Assembly (NCBI RefSeq): GCF_021134715.1
Contig: NC_060024.1
Location: forward strand, 1,116,001 to 1,180,000
Length of the DNA stretch: 64,000 nucleotides
From: Daphnia pulex
Lineage: Eukaryota; Arthropoda; Branchiopoda; Diplostraca; Daphniidae
Reading direction: 5' to 3'
Shown here: positions 10,469 through 20,982 of the stretch, piece by piece
Layout: the number at the start of each line of letters is the position of its first letter
How positions within the stretch are numbered: position 1 is the stretch's first letter
Program-made: the position numbers and the translations under genes
Notes under the pieces: generated by a model
What the model was told of the DNA's origin: nothing
Database searches by the model: none
Seen by the model: the letters and a program-made list of their open reading frames with translations, nothing else

Positions 10469-11410
10469 CAAGCGATCCACGAATCAAGTAGACCAAAATC
10501 CCGGAGCGGCTTTCCAGATCTAAATCCGGAAAAGACCTTAAAAATATAAAAAAAATATAGTCATGTTCGTCTCTGCACGCCGGATTTACCTGCGTTTTCA
10601 GAAAGACGAAATTCCCGCCCGTTTACGAGATATTAAGCGTTAAAGTGTGGGTTTTTTGAATTTTGTCAGAAATGGGGGGTGCTTTTACATCGCTTTTCTG
10701 AAAAGCGAAGGAGCTATAGAAAAAACTACTTGTATAAAAAGGTTTATTGCTATCTCAACTAACAAAATCCAAAAGGAATTTTCTTTCCGGATTTTATTGG
10801 TTGAGATATGGCAAATTTACTGAGAGGCTCATTTTCCCTTTTCCCTCTCTGTCTGGCAGCCATTTTTTTGTACTCTCCGCCGCGCTCCTTGCGGAAGCAA
10901 GCAGAAGGTTTTATCTGTTGGCCTTCATTTTAGACCCATAGAAGTAATATCGGCCTTCATATTTAGTGGAACCAAGCTGGCTTCCGCAAGGGGCGCGGAG
11001 GAGAGTACAATAAAAATGGCTGCCTGACAGAGAGGGAAAAGGGAAAAATGAGCCTCTCAGGAAATTAGTCATAACTCAACCAATAAAATCCGGAAAGAAA
11101 ATTCCTTTTGGATTTTGGTGGTTGACATAGCAATAAACCTTTCTATAAAATTAGTTTTTACTCTAGCTCCCTTGCTTTTCCGAAAAGCGATGTAAAAGCA
11201 CCCCCCATTTCTGACAAAATTAAAAAACCCACACTTTAACGCTTAATATCTCGGAAACGGGCGGGAATTTCGTCTTTCTGCAAACGCAGGTAAATCCGGC
11301 GTGCAGAGACGAACATGACTATATTTTTTTTATATTTTTAAGGGCGTTTTCGGATTTAGATCTGGAAAGCCGCTCCGGGATTTTGGTCTACTTGATTCGT
11401 GGATCGCTTG
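10469..11410. mobile_element. 942-bp giant palindrome with TTAA target duplication
   Basis: The left arm (10469 to about 10905) is matched nearly base for base by the reverse complement of the right arm (about 10975-11410), leaving only about 70 bp of unpaired centre. The ends are CAAGCGATCC and GGATCGCTTG. TTAA lies immediately outside both ends (10465-10468 and 11411-11414), which is the target-site signature of piggyBac-type integration. The arms contain AAATCCGG and AATCCAAAAGGA motifs shared with the palindrome at 19977-20978. No transposase is encoded, so this is a non-autonomous foldback element. Assignment to piggyBac is inference from TTAA alone. Confidence 0.9.
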
Positions 11411-11414
11411 TTAA

Positions 11415-12138
11415 AGAGAGAGGAGAAAGACGGGGACTTGGAATCCAATTACAAACGAGTGAACTACAACACGTTTATCCAATCTATCTGGCCAAACGTT
11501 GCGCGAACGGGGGTATTGAAGGGTGAAATTGGGAGGGCGACATTCCACGGCGTCAATATTAGATTCGGTAACTACATCCAGATATGAATGAAGGCAGCGG
11601 GCGGAATCAATTCGGCAAACAATCTTGCGCGCATCGACCATTGTACTCTTTTCTCTTCGTGTGGGTGTATTCACGAGGACCCCTTCCCTTCCCCTTCTAT
11701 CCCGTGCATGGCGTATTCAACTTTTCTGCAGCTGGATGACTTGGAGATGCCTGGCTGTATTTCCCAGGCTGCAAGGTAGGAACTAGGAACAATTTTAATC
11801 ATATCTATTTATTTTCTTGCTGAGGTTATCTTAACGTGATCCCCGTGAAAATTCACACACACAGATGCCTCTATGGTAATAAAAATCAAGGCATTAAGCA
11901 TAATGCATAATGCTGAATGCGCTCTGGTCCGTGTTGCTAGTGTTTTTTACGCTGAATAGGGTGGGGTCGTTCGCCATTTACGTGAAACAGCTGCATTTAG
12001 CGGAGATTTTTATTACAATGAGAGACGTGAACTACAAATTTTTTGCACGAAAAGACATGTGGTGTGATACCCATGAAATGAAGCTCGACCTCTTCATTCG
12101 TCATTATCCATTAATTTGACATCTGACTGTTATTTTAA
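11415..12138. other. no recognisable gene
   Basis: Plus-strand open stretches of 60-70 codons occur at 11399-11587 (which reads out of the palindrome), 11588-11779 and 11910-12119. None shows a family motif or a convincing splice context. Their partial overlap with a mobile element argues against the first being real. Confidence 0.4.
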
Positions 12139-12381
12139 TTAACGAATACCTACATCTTGTTTTTCCCGAAGTTCTCCGAACATCTTGTTCGTCACATAAA
12201 ATTGAATAGAGTTGTCTTTAGTGATGGCCTTCATCAATTCAATCGCTTTATCTTGACACATTTCGTTGACTTCATCGAATCCGTCAAACATGAAAATGAT
12301 ACGGTCCCCCGTCTCCAACCGTTTTCTCAATAACGAACGAGAAGATGAACTTTTATCATGGGGAGGCGGAGCAGGACGCAA
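12139..12381 (-). pseudogene. NACHT ATPase domain fragment
   Basis: The minus-strand reading contains GDRIIFMFDGFDEVNEMCQD followed by ELMKAITKDNSIQFYVTNKM. The hhhFDGFDEV block is the Walker B motif of NACHT domains, and the following hydrophobic strand ending in VT(T/N) corresponds to sensor 1. Such domains occur in NLR-like proteins, often with ankyrin repeats, in crustaceans and other invertebrates. Walker A is not found upstream and the reading ends after about 80 codons, so only a small part is left; a single exon of a larger split gene cannot be excluded. The sensor Arg expected after VTT is not present. Confidence 0.6.
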
Positions 12382-12439
12382 GTCCCAGTGGCGTTAGCTT
12401 AAATGCGTCACTGGTTCCAAATTGTCATAAATGGACATA

Positions 12440-12610
12440 GGTCCCATTGTCGAATTATTCCAACGACATGCGTACCGATTGCTTTAAATTCCGGTAATTG
12501 TGGCTAAAAGATCCAATGCTCTTATGTCCCGACGTTTTAATTTCCAAACGACTTATTTCCCGACGACTTATGTCCCGACGACTTAATTTCCAAACGACAC
12601 AAGTACCAAA
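12440..12610. repeat. degenerate minisatellite around CCGACGACTTA
   Basis: Motifs TCCCGACGACTTATGTCCCG, TTCCAAACGACTTA and related forms recur at about 17-34 bp spacing. The array is short and diverged and has no coding content. Confidence 0.65.
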
Positions 12611-14640
12611 TGTTAAAAATCAAAGATCTGGCAACGTAGGGACTAGTGACGTTTTTTTTAAATACGTAGCGATCTAGTGCTCAGCTTGACATACATGATT
12701 TTTGTAATTAGCAGCATGGTTTTTTCGTTTTTATTTTGCAAGGGAGCTTAGGATTAGGACTGTATGTCATGACGAAATTGTTTTTATGGTCTATCAGATT
12801 TTTTTCACAATAAATGGATCCAGCTGCCGGATTCCTTACGCGATGCGCATTACGTATATTCGCGCTTGCATGTAAATTGCCTCCTTTAATCCCGGCACGC
12901 CGCAACAAGTGCGGGTGGTGCCACGCCATTTAGGGCGTTCACAGCTACATGAAAATTCTGACAAAGAAAGCTGGCCAGATGGAATGCCGTTTCCGCCCAT
13001 TATCCGTCATATCTTACGGTTCCATCGCCGAAGGCTCCGAATAACTATTCCCAGCACCGGTGATAGTCTAATGAACTTGGTGTAGTAACCGCTAATCAAA
13101 TATGATCCTCTTCTTCATTTTTCTACGGGATTCTTTTCATTTCGCCACTGTCATGGCCGACTAGTACGATAAGATCCTTCAAATCCGCAGGCGACCCAAA
13201 CAGACGGTGTCTTTTTCACCACACAAACTAAATATGTTGGTGGGGGATGTTCAGCGACAAGCACAGCTTGATATAAACAGTGTTCAAGACTTCAATTTGA
13301 GAAATCAATACAATAGCGAGTACAATAGTCTGTTATCCGCGTTCTCCGCACAACAAGAGAGTGCAGACTAAACAAAAGTAATCCGGCCGGTAAACCCTAT
13401 TCTTTACTCTTTTGGGAATTCTATATTATTTTTTTTACTCTTTAATCTTTATCTGCTGTCCACTCGTTTTATATCTGTCAGGGTATAATAACTAAAATTT
13501 ATTTTGATTAAACTGCATAACCCAACAGAACAATATTTCCTAGTATAACTCCTTATAAAATGAGCGCTTGTAGCCTGCACGTCACCTGCTGGGTCACCAC
13601 AAACCACATCGTATAGTCTCTACTATATTCGATGTCACTATAAAATGCAAAATCGAAAACATTCTCCTGCTTGAATACAAACATTTACCTACATTTCTTT
13701 GAAAAATTGAACTCAAATGCAGAAGATGTCCCTGCCAACCCGATGAAAAAGAATTTTCCTTTTCAAATTTATGGTGCAAAAGCGATGGGGAACGATTTCT
13801 TTCGCCAATAAAAATAAATGAGAAAAAAAACGTTCGATAAAGTTTCCTGGATTACATAACAGCACTCCCGCCGACGTTTCCATCCGCTGGACCGTAAAGC
13901 AGTCCGGACGAACTGAATTGAACGTGCCAAGTCGCCAGCTCGTCCGTCTAAATCTCAACTTTGTATAAACTGTTCCGCTTCTAAATGTTTTCACGATTTA
14001 AAATAGGAAAAAAAAATATTTGTTTTAAATAATTACGCCAAATACGATACCGCTAAATTTCGAATTACTTTTGCAGGAATAAGTAATTAATTTGCTATCT
14101 GGATCGCTGTGATACCGAAAATATTCCCAACTTTTTTAACGAAGAAAGAAAGTGTTCCACAAACCAGAATCCACGATACGTGTCCATCATCAGTTATTCG
14201 ACGACTTTTGTTTTTATTTTTATTATTACGATCGTCGCATGTCAAAGCCATTTTTTTTCTTTTAATGTTTTCCGGCCTCCATCAAAATGTTAGGATGCGG
14301 TTGATCCGTTTTCCATTACTTTATTAGAGCCAGCGGCTGTTGTATATTGCGCGTGTGTGCGGATGGCAAATCCGCATTGATTAGAATCGCGCTGCTCTCA
14401 TCGAGTGAATGACACGAGTAAATGGCGTCTACATTCACCCACCCACACGAAACGTTATCGTCTCTTAGCCAATCAAGTTTTGAATTTCCCGCCACAGTGT
14501 TTGGTGTATCAAAATTGCAATAAAATCCGTCCGCTTGGCGCTATTTTAATATCCCATTTAATAAACGGACTCGAGGCAAGCGCGAAAATTTTGGACGTGT
14601 CTCCGCTACTCGTCCAGTCGCCGCAATCGTTTTCCCTGTC
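12611..14640. other. no gene recognised
   Basis: Scattered open stretches below 95 codons on both strands. I found no domain motif and no chain of splice-compatible exons. Confidence 0.4.
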
Positions 14641-14649
14641 ACAACCGTT

Positions 14650-15035
14650 TATTTAAATTAACGAAGCGCTTGCGCGTTTCGTAAATAATACAATGAAATA
14701 AATTGCGCTAAATATATATTTAGCGCATCGTGCGCAAGTTTATCGCAAACAAATCGCTAGCGCCACGCGCGCTTAGAAAGCGCTAGATCTAGCGCAAAAC
14801 ATTTGAATGGATTATTTTTCGCTTATATTAATGAGCCGCCGAAAACAGCGGATGGGCGACAGCGCTAAATAGCGGACGGACCAGCGACAAGCACTGAAAA
14901 AACGGACGGGCTCGCGTTACTCGTCTGACCATTCGCTGCAGTCAGCCGCAGTAGTTTTTCTTCGCATTAAATAAAATAATAATAATAATTTAGAGCGACG
15001 CGCATTAAGTAGCGTTATTTAAGCGCTTGCTCGTT
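14650..15035. repeat. AGCGC-rich palindrome cluster
   Basis: AGCGC/GCGCT occurs more than a dozen times. It forms a perfect 22-bp palindrome at 14705-14726 (half-site GCGCTAAATAT) and a perfect 16-bp palindrome at 14780-14795 (GCGCTAGATCTAGCGC), plus clusters of TAGCGC, CGCTAG and GCGCGC. The surrounding sequence is AT-rich, so the motif stands out. Possible readings are a decayed satellite, a protein-binding cluster or a transposon end. Confidence 0.6.
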
Positions 15036-15082
15036 TTTTTTTCGAGCCTGAAGGGCAAAATAAAACCACGTCACTTTGTCTG

Positions 15083-15105
15083 TCTGTCTGTCTGTAACAC
15101 TCCAT
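15083..15105. repeat. CTGT microsatellite
   Basis: Five to six CTGT/GTCT units precede a sequence (AACACTCCATAACTCGGGCG) that looks like the edge of a dispersed repeat. It is too short to classify. Confidence 0.6.
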
Positions 15106-15399
15106 AACTCGGGCGTTTTACGACAGATTTCGGACTTTTTCGTCTTAACAATTAGACTAAAAATATGCGGTGCGACCAGAAAAAAAATACATTTACTTAA
15201 TTAGTACTCCCGTAAAAAATGAAAAACTGCTAAAATAATTGCTTAACGACTGGTGACATCTGGCGGTTGTGACTACAACTTTTCCACCTTAGGTCTAAAT
15301 TCCACTTTCCACAACAGCTTCCCTCGTTTTGATTTTTACAGAGACTTTCCATGTCAAGGTCATGTGAAGGTGTGTACGGGATTTCTCTATCCTGCAAAT

Positions 15400-15485
15400 A
15401 TACCGCCGGAGGCCATGCGTGAACCTCTGTCGTGCAAACCGCCGGAGGCTATGCGTGAAAACCAAATTTACCGCCGGAGGACATT
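15400..15485. repeat. three copies of ACCGCCGGAGG
   Basis: ACCGCCGGAGGCCATGCGTG, ACCGCCGGAGGCTATGCGTG and ACCGCCGGAGGACATTGCAT occur at roughly 36-bp spacing. This is a small minisatellite with no gene. Confidence 0.75.
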
Positions 15486-15759
15486 GCATTTATGAAAAGG
15501 TTGTTTAAGGGAAACTGCCGTCGGTATAATGGCTATAGTTCTGGCTATGTGACCTAAAAGAAAGTGGATCAAGCCCAACTTACAACAACATCGTTTTTCG
15601 TGATCATCTGCGTGTGGGGGAAGGGTATATGAAGCCAAGGTTTGGTAACGACCAAATATCGCGATTAAAAACATTTTCACGCCAAAAACAATGACACACA
15701 ACAATCAATTCCGTTTCAAAATAGTTTCCCATGGTATACAAGAACTAATGTAGTTGTTA

Positions 15760-15906
15760 TAGATCTTATTGCAATTCAAAAGTACGCGACATAGCCAAAT
15801 GTCGTACGCAGCTTACGCCAATGCGCACCACTGTGGCCTATAGCCGAACTAGAAATTGTTTTATGCTTGACTAATCCTATACTCTTTTGAATTGCAATAA
15901 GATCTA
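15760..15906. mobile_element. 147-bp MITE with 23-bp inverted ends
   Basis: The left end TAGATCTTATTGCAATTCAA and its reverse complement at the right end are identical over 23 bases, and TA flanks both sides (15758-15759, 15907-15908). TA duplication and size fit a Tc1/mariner-type MITE. The interior has no open frame. Confidence 0.8.
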
Positions 15907-16674
15907 TAGCGCTGATTGATGATGAAGAGGATCATGGTTCACATCCCATTAAAGTATACCTTTATTAAGGATAACTATTGTTTTGACCTATGTTTTTGTA
16001 GCCATGACTCAGACAAGTCAAAATTTCGTGAAAATCATAATTCTTTATTATAATACTTTTTACCAGTTTTAATCTTACATCTTTATTTATATAATTGTTT
16101 TCTGATTTATATATAAATATTTTGAAAATATTTGTATTATGAAAAAGTGCCGGTTTTGGGTTCCCATAAAGAACCGTTAACCGAACGAACGAATCGAAAC
16201 AACAAGGTAATTCTTCTGAAAATGCTTTGTCTGAATTTTTTAAATTTCTTTTTTGGCCTTAAAAAAAAACAACAATAAAGATTGCTTTACTAAAAAAGAA
16301 ATAAGTTGTGTTATTCTTTATTAAATAAAACTTAAATTACAAAAAAACAAAGATTTTCCTTGTTTAGCCACATTATTTTTTCTACTTCGGTACTATTTTA
16401 AGTTAATTTAGATTTTTTCAAACTAAATGCGAATCTTCATAAGGAATCGCATTTAATTAAAAAATTCTTAGTTAGTAAAAATTTGCATAATCCCCAAAAT
16501 TACATGGTAATAGCGCTTTCGTAAAAATAGATAAAATCTTAAGACGTTGCTTTGTCTGAAGTATTTGTTAAATGAAACATTCTTAGATTTGAAGTAAACT
16601 TGATAATTGCTTTACGCTAAGGTTTAAGTTTTTTAAAGAAATGCTAAGTTAAAAAGAAAAAAAATTCTCAAAAT

Positions 16675-17141
16675 GTGCAACCCTCAACATATGCTCTGCG
16701 ACTTAAGATAAGGCTGTGTCTGAAATTTTGTATGTAACCCATACCATTGAAACAGAAAATTTTTTATAAAATTATGAAAGGGAATATTAACGTTTGGAAA
16801 ATTTTATGCTGTGAATTGAAAAGGGATAAAATAAATGTATAACAAATATAAGGAGGCAATGTAATAAAAAGAAGGAAAACTTAAGACATGGCTTTGTCTG
16901 AAATTTTTTAAGTCACCCATACCATTAAAACAGAAAATTTTGTAGAAAATTATGAAAGGGAATATAAACGTTTGGACGTTTATGCTGTGAATTGAAAAGG
17001 GATAAAATAAATGTATAACAAATATAAGGAGGCAATGTAATAAAAATAAGGAAAACTTAAGACATGGCTTTGTCTGTTACATGAAAAAGTTTCAGACACA
17101 GCCTTGTCTTAAGTCGGAGAGGACATGTTGTCATTTGCACA
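16675..17141. mobile_element. short inverted-repeat element with internal 180-bp direct repeat
   Basis: The left end (16675-16712) and the right end (about 17090-17141, inverted) share GACTTAAGA-AAGGCTGTGT over about 60 bases with few mismatches. The interior carries two copies of a roughly 180-bp unit (about 16700-16880 and 16881-17062) containing TGTGAATTGAAAAGGGATAA. The motif GCTTTGTCTGAA also occurs outside, at about 16229 and 16548, so the repeat array extends to the left. No transposase is encoded. Confidence 0.75.
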
Positions 17142-17147
17142 CCCTTA

Positions 17148-18620
17148 ACTCTATGCTAAAAATTATCAGCGTGACGAGATCTAAAACTCAGTATCTTTCG
17201 TTTTTCGATATAAGAAAACCTGTCTTGCTAGGGAAGAGCCTGAAAGAAGCTGCTTATGGGAAACGGCTAAAAACTTCCTCTCTACCTAATTGTGCTGCCA
17301 ACTGGCGGGCGGCTTGCACTCCCCGGACAGCTGTGGGTTACAGCGTGGGATAGGACTGCTTTCTCCTCTATATATACTCCTCCCTGTCTTCTCTATGCAA
17401 GCTACGGTAGTGTGCGTGGCGGATTTTGTCGGTAACTACAGTTGACAATTGTTGACGAAATTATGCAAAATTATTTACGATTTGAATGAACCATTTTCTG
17501 CAACTTTTTTAGGCATCTTCACGAAAATGATATGCCGCGTGATCAGAAAATAATATTTTTAAAAATACACCATACCTATCTCTAATTTAAAAAAAATTTA
17601 TTGCGATCGAATGAAAACTGCATCAATAGAAGCTATCTGAAAATCATTGTTCCCAATTTGTTTCTCCCGGTCGTACCTATATTTCTTATAGGAACTGTAG
17701 GATTATCGAAATAGACCAAGAGATAGAAATAGAATAGGGGGAAAGGATTAAGGGTAACTTAAATTCTAAAATTTTAAAACAAATTTTCTATAATTTCAGA
17801 AGATAAGAATCGATTTTTATTGTTTCGATTTTTTCTCTCTAAACGCTCCCCTCTTTCCGTCCAGCACACCCCTTTTTCCACCTAACGCACCCCTATTCCC
17901 TCCCTGGCCTTATTGAGATCTAGTGTGTTGCTGCAGGGAGATGCTTATTTGCCTCGATTTACCTATCTTGCTAAGAAACCAAGCAGGTTTTTCTTTGCAA
18001 TGATTACAAAATTATTATTTATTATGTTTCAATTTCCATATACATCCCTCTGTTATCTTCTTTCTTCTGCCCTTCTATCTTTGTTGCCAAACTTATAACA
18101 TCAGCTCATATCCTACTCTAGTTACGGTGATTAAGCACAGAGATCCCCTCTTTGTCCCAAAGTGATTCGAGCCACCCTTAAACCTTCAGCGGCCAGCGGC
18201 AATCGTACCTAGCAGAAAAGCATTGTGGATTAAGGATTGTGGTTTTCAATCCCATTTTTTAATTCCATACCATTACTATAATGGTATTATATACTGGTAA
18301 TTCATGATAATATGCAACTAAATCATTTGTTTATAGCCCGTTGTATAATTATTTAATATGGTTACATTTGCATTTACATGTTGCCAGATCTAAGGTGGTT
18401 AATAATGATACTTCCTCTCTTTCGTACTAGCAGAAGACAGTGACAAAGCTTAACTTAGACCATAAACATAGTTTGCTGTCGTCAGTGGCGATAGATTGTC
18501 AAGATGGAGACGATTTTACTGTGTCTTTGGATGAGAACGATAATTACAGCAGGAACAGAAAAAAAAGAAGTATCCGGGTTTGAAACACAAACATTTTACA
18601 AGAGAATTAAATGCATTAGA
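17148..18620. other. no gene recognised
   Basis: Contains a 90-codon open stretch at 17081-17353 that begins inside the preceding repeat and has no domain, plus a pyrimidine-rich tract at 17820-17910. A tRNA-like box B (GGTTTTCAATCCCA) near 18241 is not supported by a foldable tRNA. Confidence 0.4.
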
Positions 18621-18627
18621 TAAGAAT

Positions 18628-19371
18628 TCAAACAGCCCATTCCCTGTACATACGGATAACACCGAAAAGTGAACTCAGAGACATAAACATAGATGAAAGT
18701 TCAACCATCAAATCCGGTCTGGCAAAATCAAAATCAAAGACAGGAATACGGTCCAAAATAAAATCTTGGTTGACAGTCAAAATGTGCTGAGTTTTACCAT
18801 CACCTGAGGTGCGCTGAAGTCTGGTGAATACTTGGCTGCAAATGGGGCAAGTGATTTTGATGCAACACCACCTGATGAGACATTCGTAACAGAAAGTATG
18901 GCCGCAAGGGATGGGACGCGATGGATCAACGTGGGGCAACATACAAACTGCGCACACGCCATCATCAAAAACCTTGGGTGGAAATCCATTTAGTCGACGG
19001 TTGTCTAAATTCTGAATTCTTGCCGTAATTAAATTTGAACATATCGAAATGACGACAGTCAGGGGCACAGCGTAAATGTTCAAAGGTGGAAAAATGTCGA
19101 AAACGTATTCGATAGTTTCGTTCACAGTGTAGTATTTGAGCACGTGAACAAAAGTGAACAGTCGAAAAGTTTTGTAGTAGTGATCGGAGATCAAAATCAT
19201 CATTGGTCGAGTCAAGGGGTTGAACACAAACGACAGTAAAAGAAAAAATTCCGATCCCAGAAAAAGCAGAAACTGATGAACACTGTGACAAAATGTAGCC
19301 GTTACAAACCAAACTAAGACACTCAAAAATCCATGGAGAAATCGGCGAACGGAAAATATTTTCACTTGCAC
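18628..19371 (-). CDS. multi-pass membrane RING-finger protein (probable E3 ubiquitin ligase)
   Basis: Uninterrupted frame of about 247 codons. The first 125 residues are hydrophobic, with segments at about 11-27, 33-52, 70-80 and 97-116 that look membrane-spanning. A C3HC4 RING follows: C140-x2-C143-x12-C156-x-H158-x2-C161-x2-C164-x10-C175-x2-C178, with the usual PCGHTFC core and a CPIC end. A tail of about 70 residues follows. RING domains recruit E2 enzymes, and with membrane segments the protein probably ubiquitinates at an organelle membrane. PEX10- and RNFT-like proteins share this layout, but no family is clearly matched. The frame opens with GTG, not ATG, directly after an AG, so a 5' exon is likely; the first in-frame ATG is residue 57 (19203). 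Confidence 0.65.
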   Translation of the reverse strand: MQVKIFSVRRFLHGFLSVLVWFVTATFCHSVHQFLLFLGSEFFLLLSFVFNPLTRPMMILISDHYYKTFRLFTFVHVLKYYTVNETIEYVFDIFPPLNIYAVPLTVVISICSNLITARIQNLDNRRLNGFPPKVFDDGVCAVCMLPHVDPSRPIPCGHTFCYECLIRWCCIKITCPICSQVFTRLQRTSGDGKTQHILTVNQDFILDRIPVFDFDFARPDLMVELSSMFMSLSSLFGVIRMYREWAV

Positions 19372-19972
19372 GAACTAGTTCACTGCTGGCGACAGGAGAT
19401 GGTCAATGACTGAAACGAAATGACCGAAAGAGACGAATAAAGGTCGAGCAGGGTCAGCACCGAGTGATGGTGCAATTTTGTAAACGGGAGGGGAATCGCC
19501 CTTGGCGATCGACTGGAACTTGGAAATTACCAGATGCTTGATTTTCTAGTAAATTAACTTAAAGTAAATTAAATTAAGTCGTGTTGTAGTTTATTAAGGG
19601 CCGTCACAATATTTTCAAATTTTTTTATTTTGCCTATAGAATCATGTTGGGCGTGTGATTGTTTTTAAAAATACCCGTACATGACCCAAAAATATTCGCC
19701 ACTAATAATGGTGGCTCGAGAGAGCCGATCTTCATGATGTTGATTTCGTCGTGCACCTACTTCAGTTGCCTATTTAGTTGTTTGCCTGTTTGTTGTTTAC
19801 TGCTGTTCTTTGGTTGCTGAATTTTTATTGCTAAAGGTAAGTTAGAAAGGTTAAGAATGTGTTATTACATACAACATAAAGTTAGTTCCCATCTTTCATG
19901 AGTCTTTCAATCTGATGTATAATTTCCTCTACGTTCTTCTCAATATCCGACTCTAACACTTTAATATCCTTT
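19372..19972. other. upstream region of RING gene, no further exon found
   Basis: On the minus strand this is the 5' flank of the RING gene. An in-frame TAG lies just before 19371, within CTAG, which could serve as a splice acceptor. No upstream ATG exon is convincing in this interval. Confidence 0.35.
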
Positions 19973-19976
19973 TTAA

Positions 19977-20978
19977 CAAGCGATCTCCCACTCAACCGGA
20001 CCGAAATACCCTCTTTTTGGTGGAGGTACTTTTCGGATCGTAATCCGGAAAAGGACTTTACAAATCCGGACTAGGTCTATTCTGTTTAGAATCGCAAGGC
20101 GATTCCAACGGAATTAAGTCCGGATTTTTATCTTTTCCCGTTCACGAGATAATCACGGTTGAAAATCGTGAAATATCACGAAAACCCAAAGTCTCCCCCT
20201 CCGACTACATCGCTTTTAGCCGTATATTCGGCTTCTACAAAAAAAAATTAATACAAAATGTAGCCCTTTCATCCCTCTTTCAGAATCCAAAAGGATTTTT
20301 TGTAATTCTTTAAGATGTCCGAGATATCACGATTTTCGTGATACCCCCTGTGTCGAAAGGGGGGTTTCGACACATTTTTCAAGCATTTTATTCGGCGTTG
20401 CCGATTGCCGTATATGTGCTTTTTTCCCCCTTTTCTGTCCACTCCTTCCCTTTTTCCCTGTTTCCTATGTATCAAGACCTTGTATATCGATACAGATGGG
20501 ACTTGATACATAGGAAACAATGGAAAAAGCGAAGAAGTGGGGGCGAAGTCACATATACGGCAATCGGCAACGCCAAATAAAATGCTTGAAAAATGTGTCG
20601 AAATGGGGGTATCACGAAAATCGTGATATCTCGGACATCTTAAAGAATTACAAAAAATCCTTTTGGATTCTGAAAGAGGGATGAAAGGGCTACATTTCGT
20701 ATTAATTAGTTTTTTTGTAGAAGCCGAATATACGGCTAAAAGCGATGTAGTCGGAGGGGGAGACTTTCGGTTTTCGTGATATTTCACGATTTTCAACCGT
20801 GATTATCTCGTGAACAGGAAAAGATAAAAATCCGGACTTAATTCCGTTGGAATCGCCTTGCGATTCTGAACAGAATAGACCTAGTCCGGATTTGTAAAGT
20901 CTTTTTCCGGATTACGATCCGAAAAGTACCTCCACCAAAAAGAGGGTATTTCGGTCCGGTTGAGTGGGAGATCGCTTG
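19977..20978. mobile_element. 1,002-bp giant palindrome with TTAA target duplication
   Basis: Near-perfect inverted arms run from both ends to about 20460-20500. The ends are CAAGCGATCT and AGATCGCTTG, with TTAA immediately outside (19973-19976 and 20979-20982). The first nine terminal bases (CAAGCGATC) and the TTAA are identical to the element at 10469-11410, and both contain AATCCGGA and AATCCAAAAGGA blocks, but most of the arm sequence differs. The 175-codon minus-strand open stretch across it results from the hairpin. No transposase is present; it needs an autonomous partner elsewhere. Confidence 0.9.
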
Positions 20979-20982
20979 TTAA

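Noticed and set aside
18190..18260. tRNA-like box B (GGTTTTCAATCCCA)
   Set aside because: Departs from the GGTTCGA consensus and no cloverleaf forms.
20269..20796. 175-codon minus-strand open frame
   Set aside because: It spans the arms and loop of the giant palindrome, and the matching inverted frame exists on the other strand; it has no protein motif.
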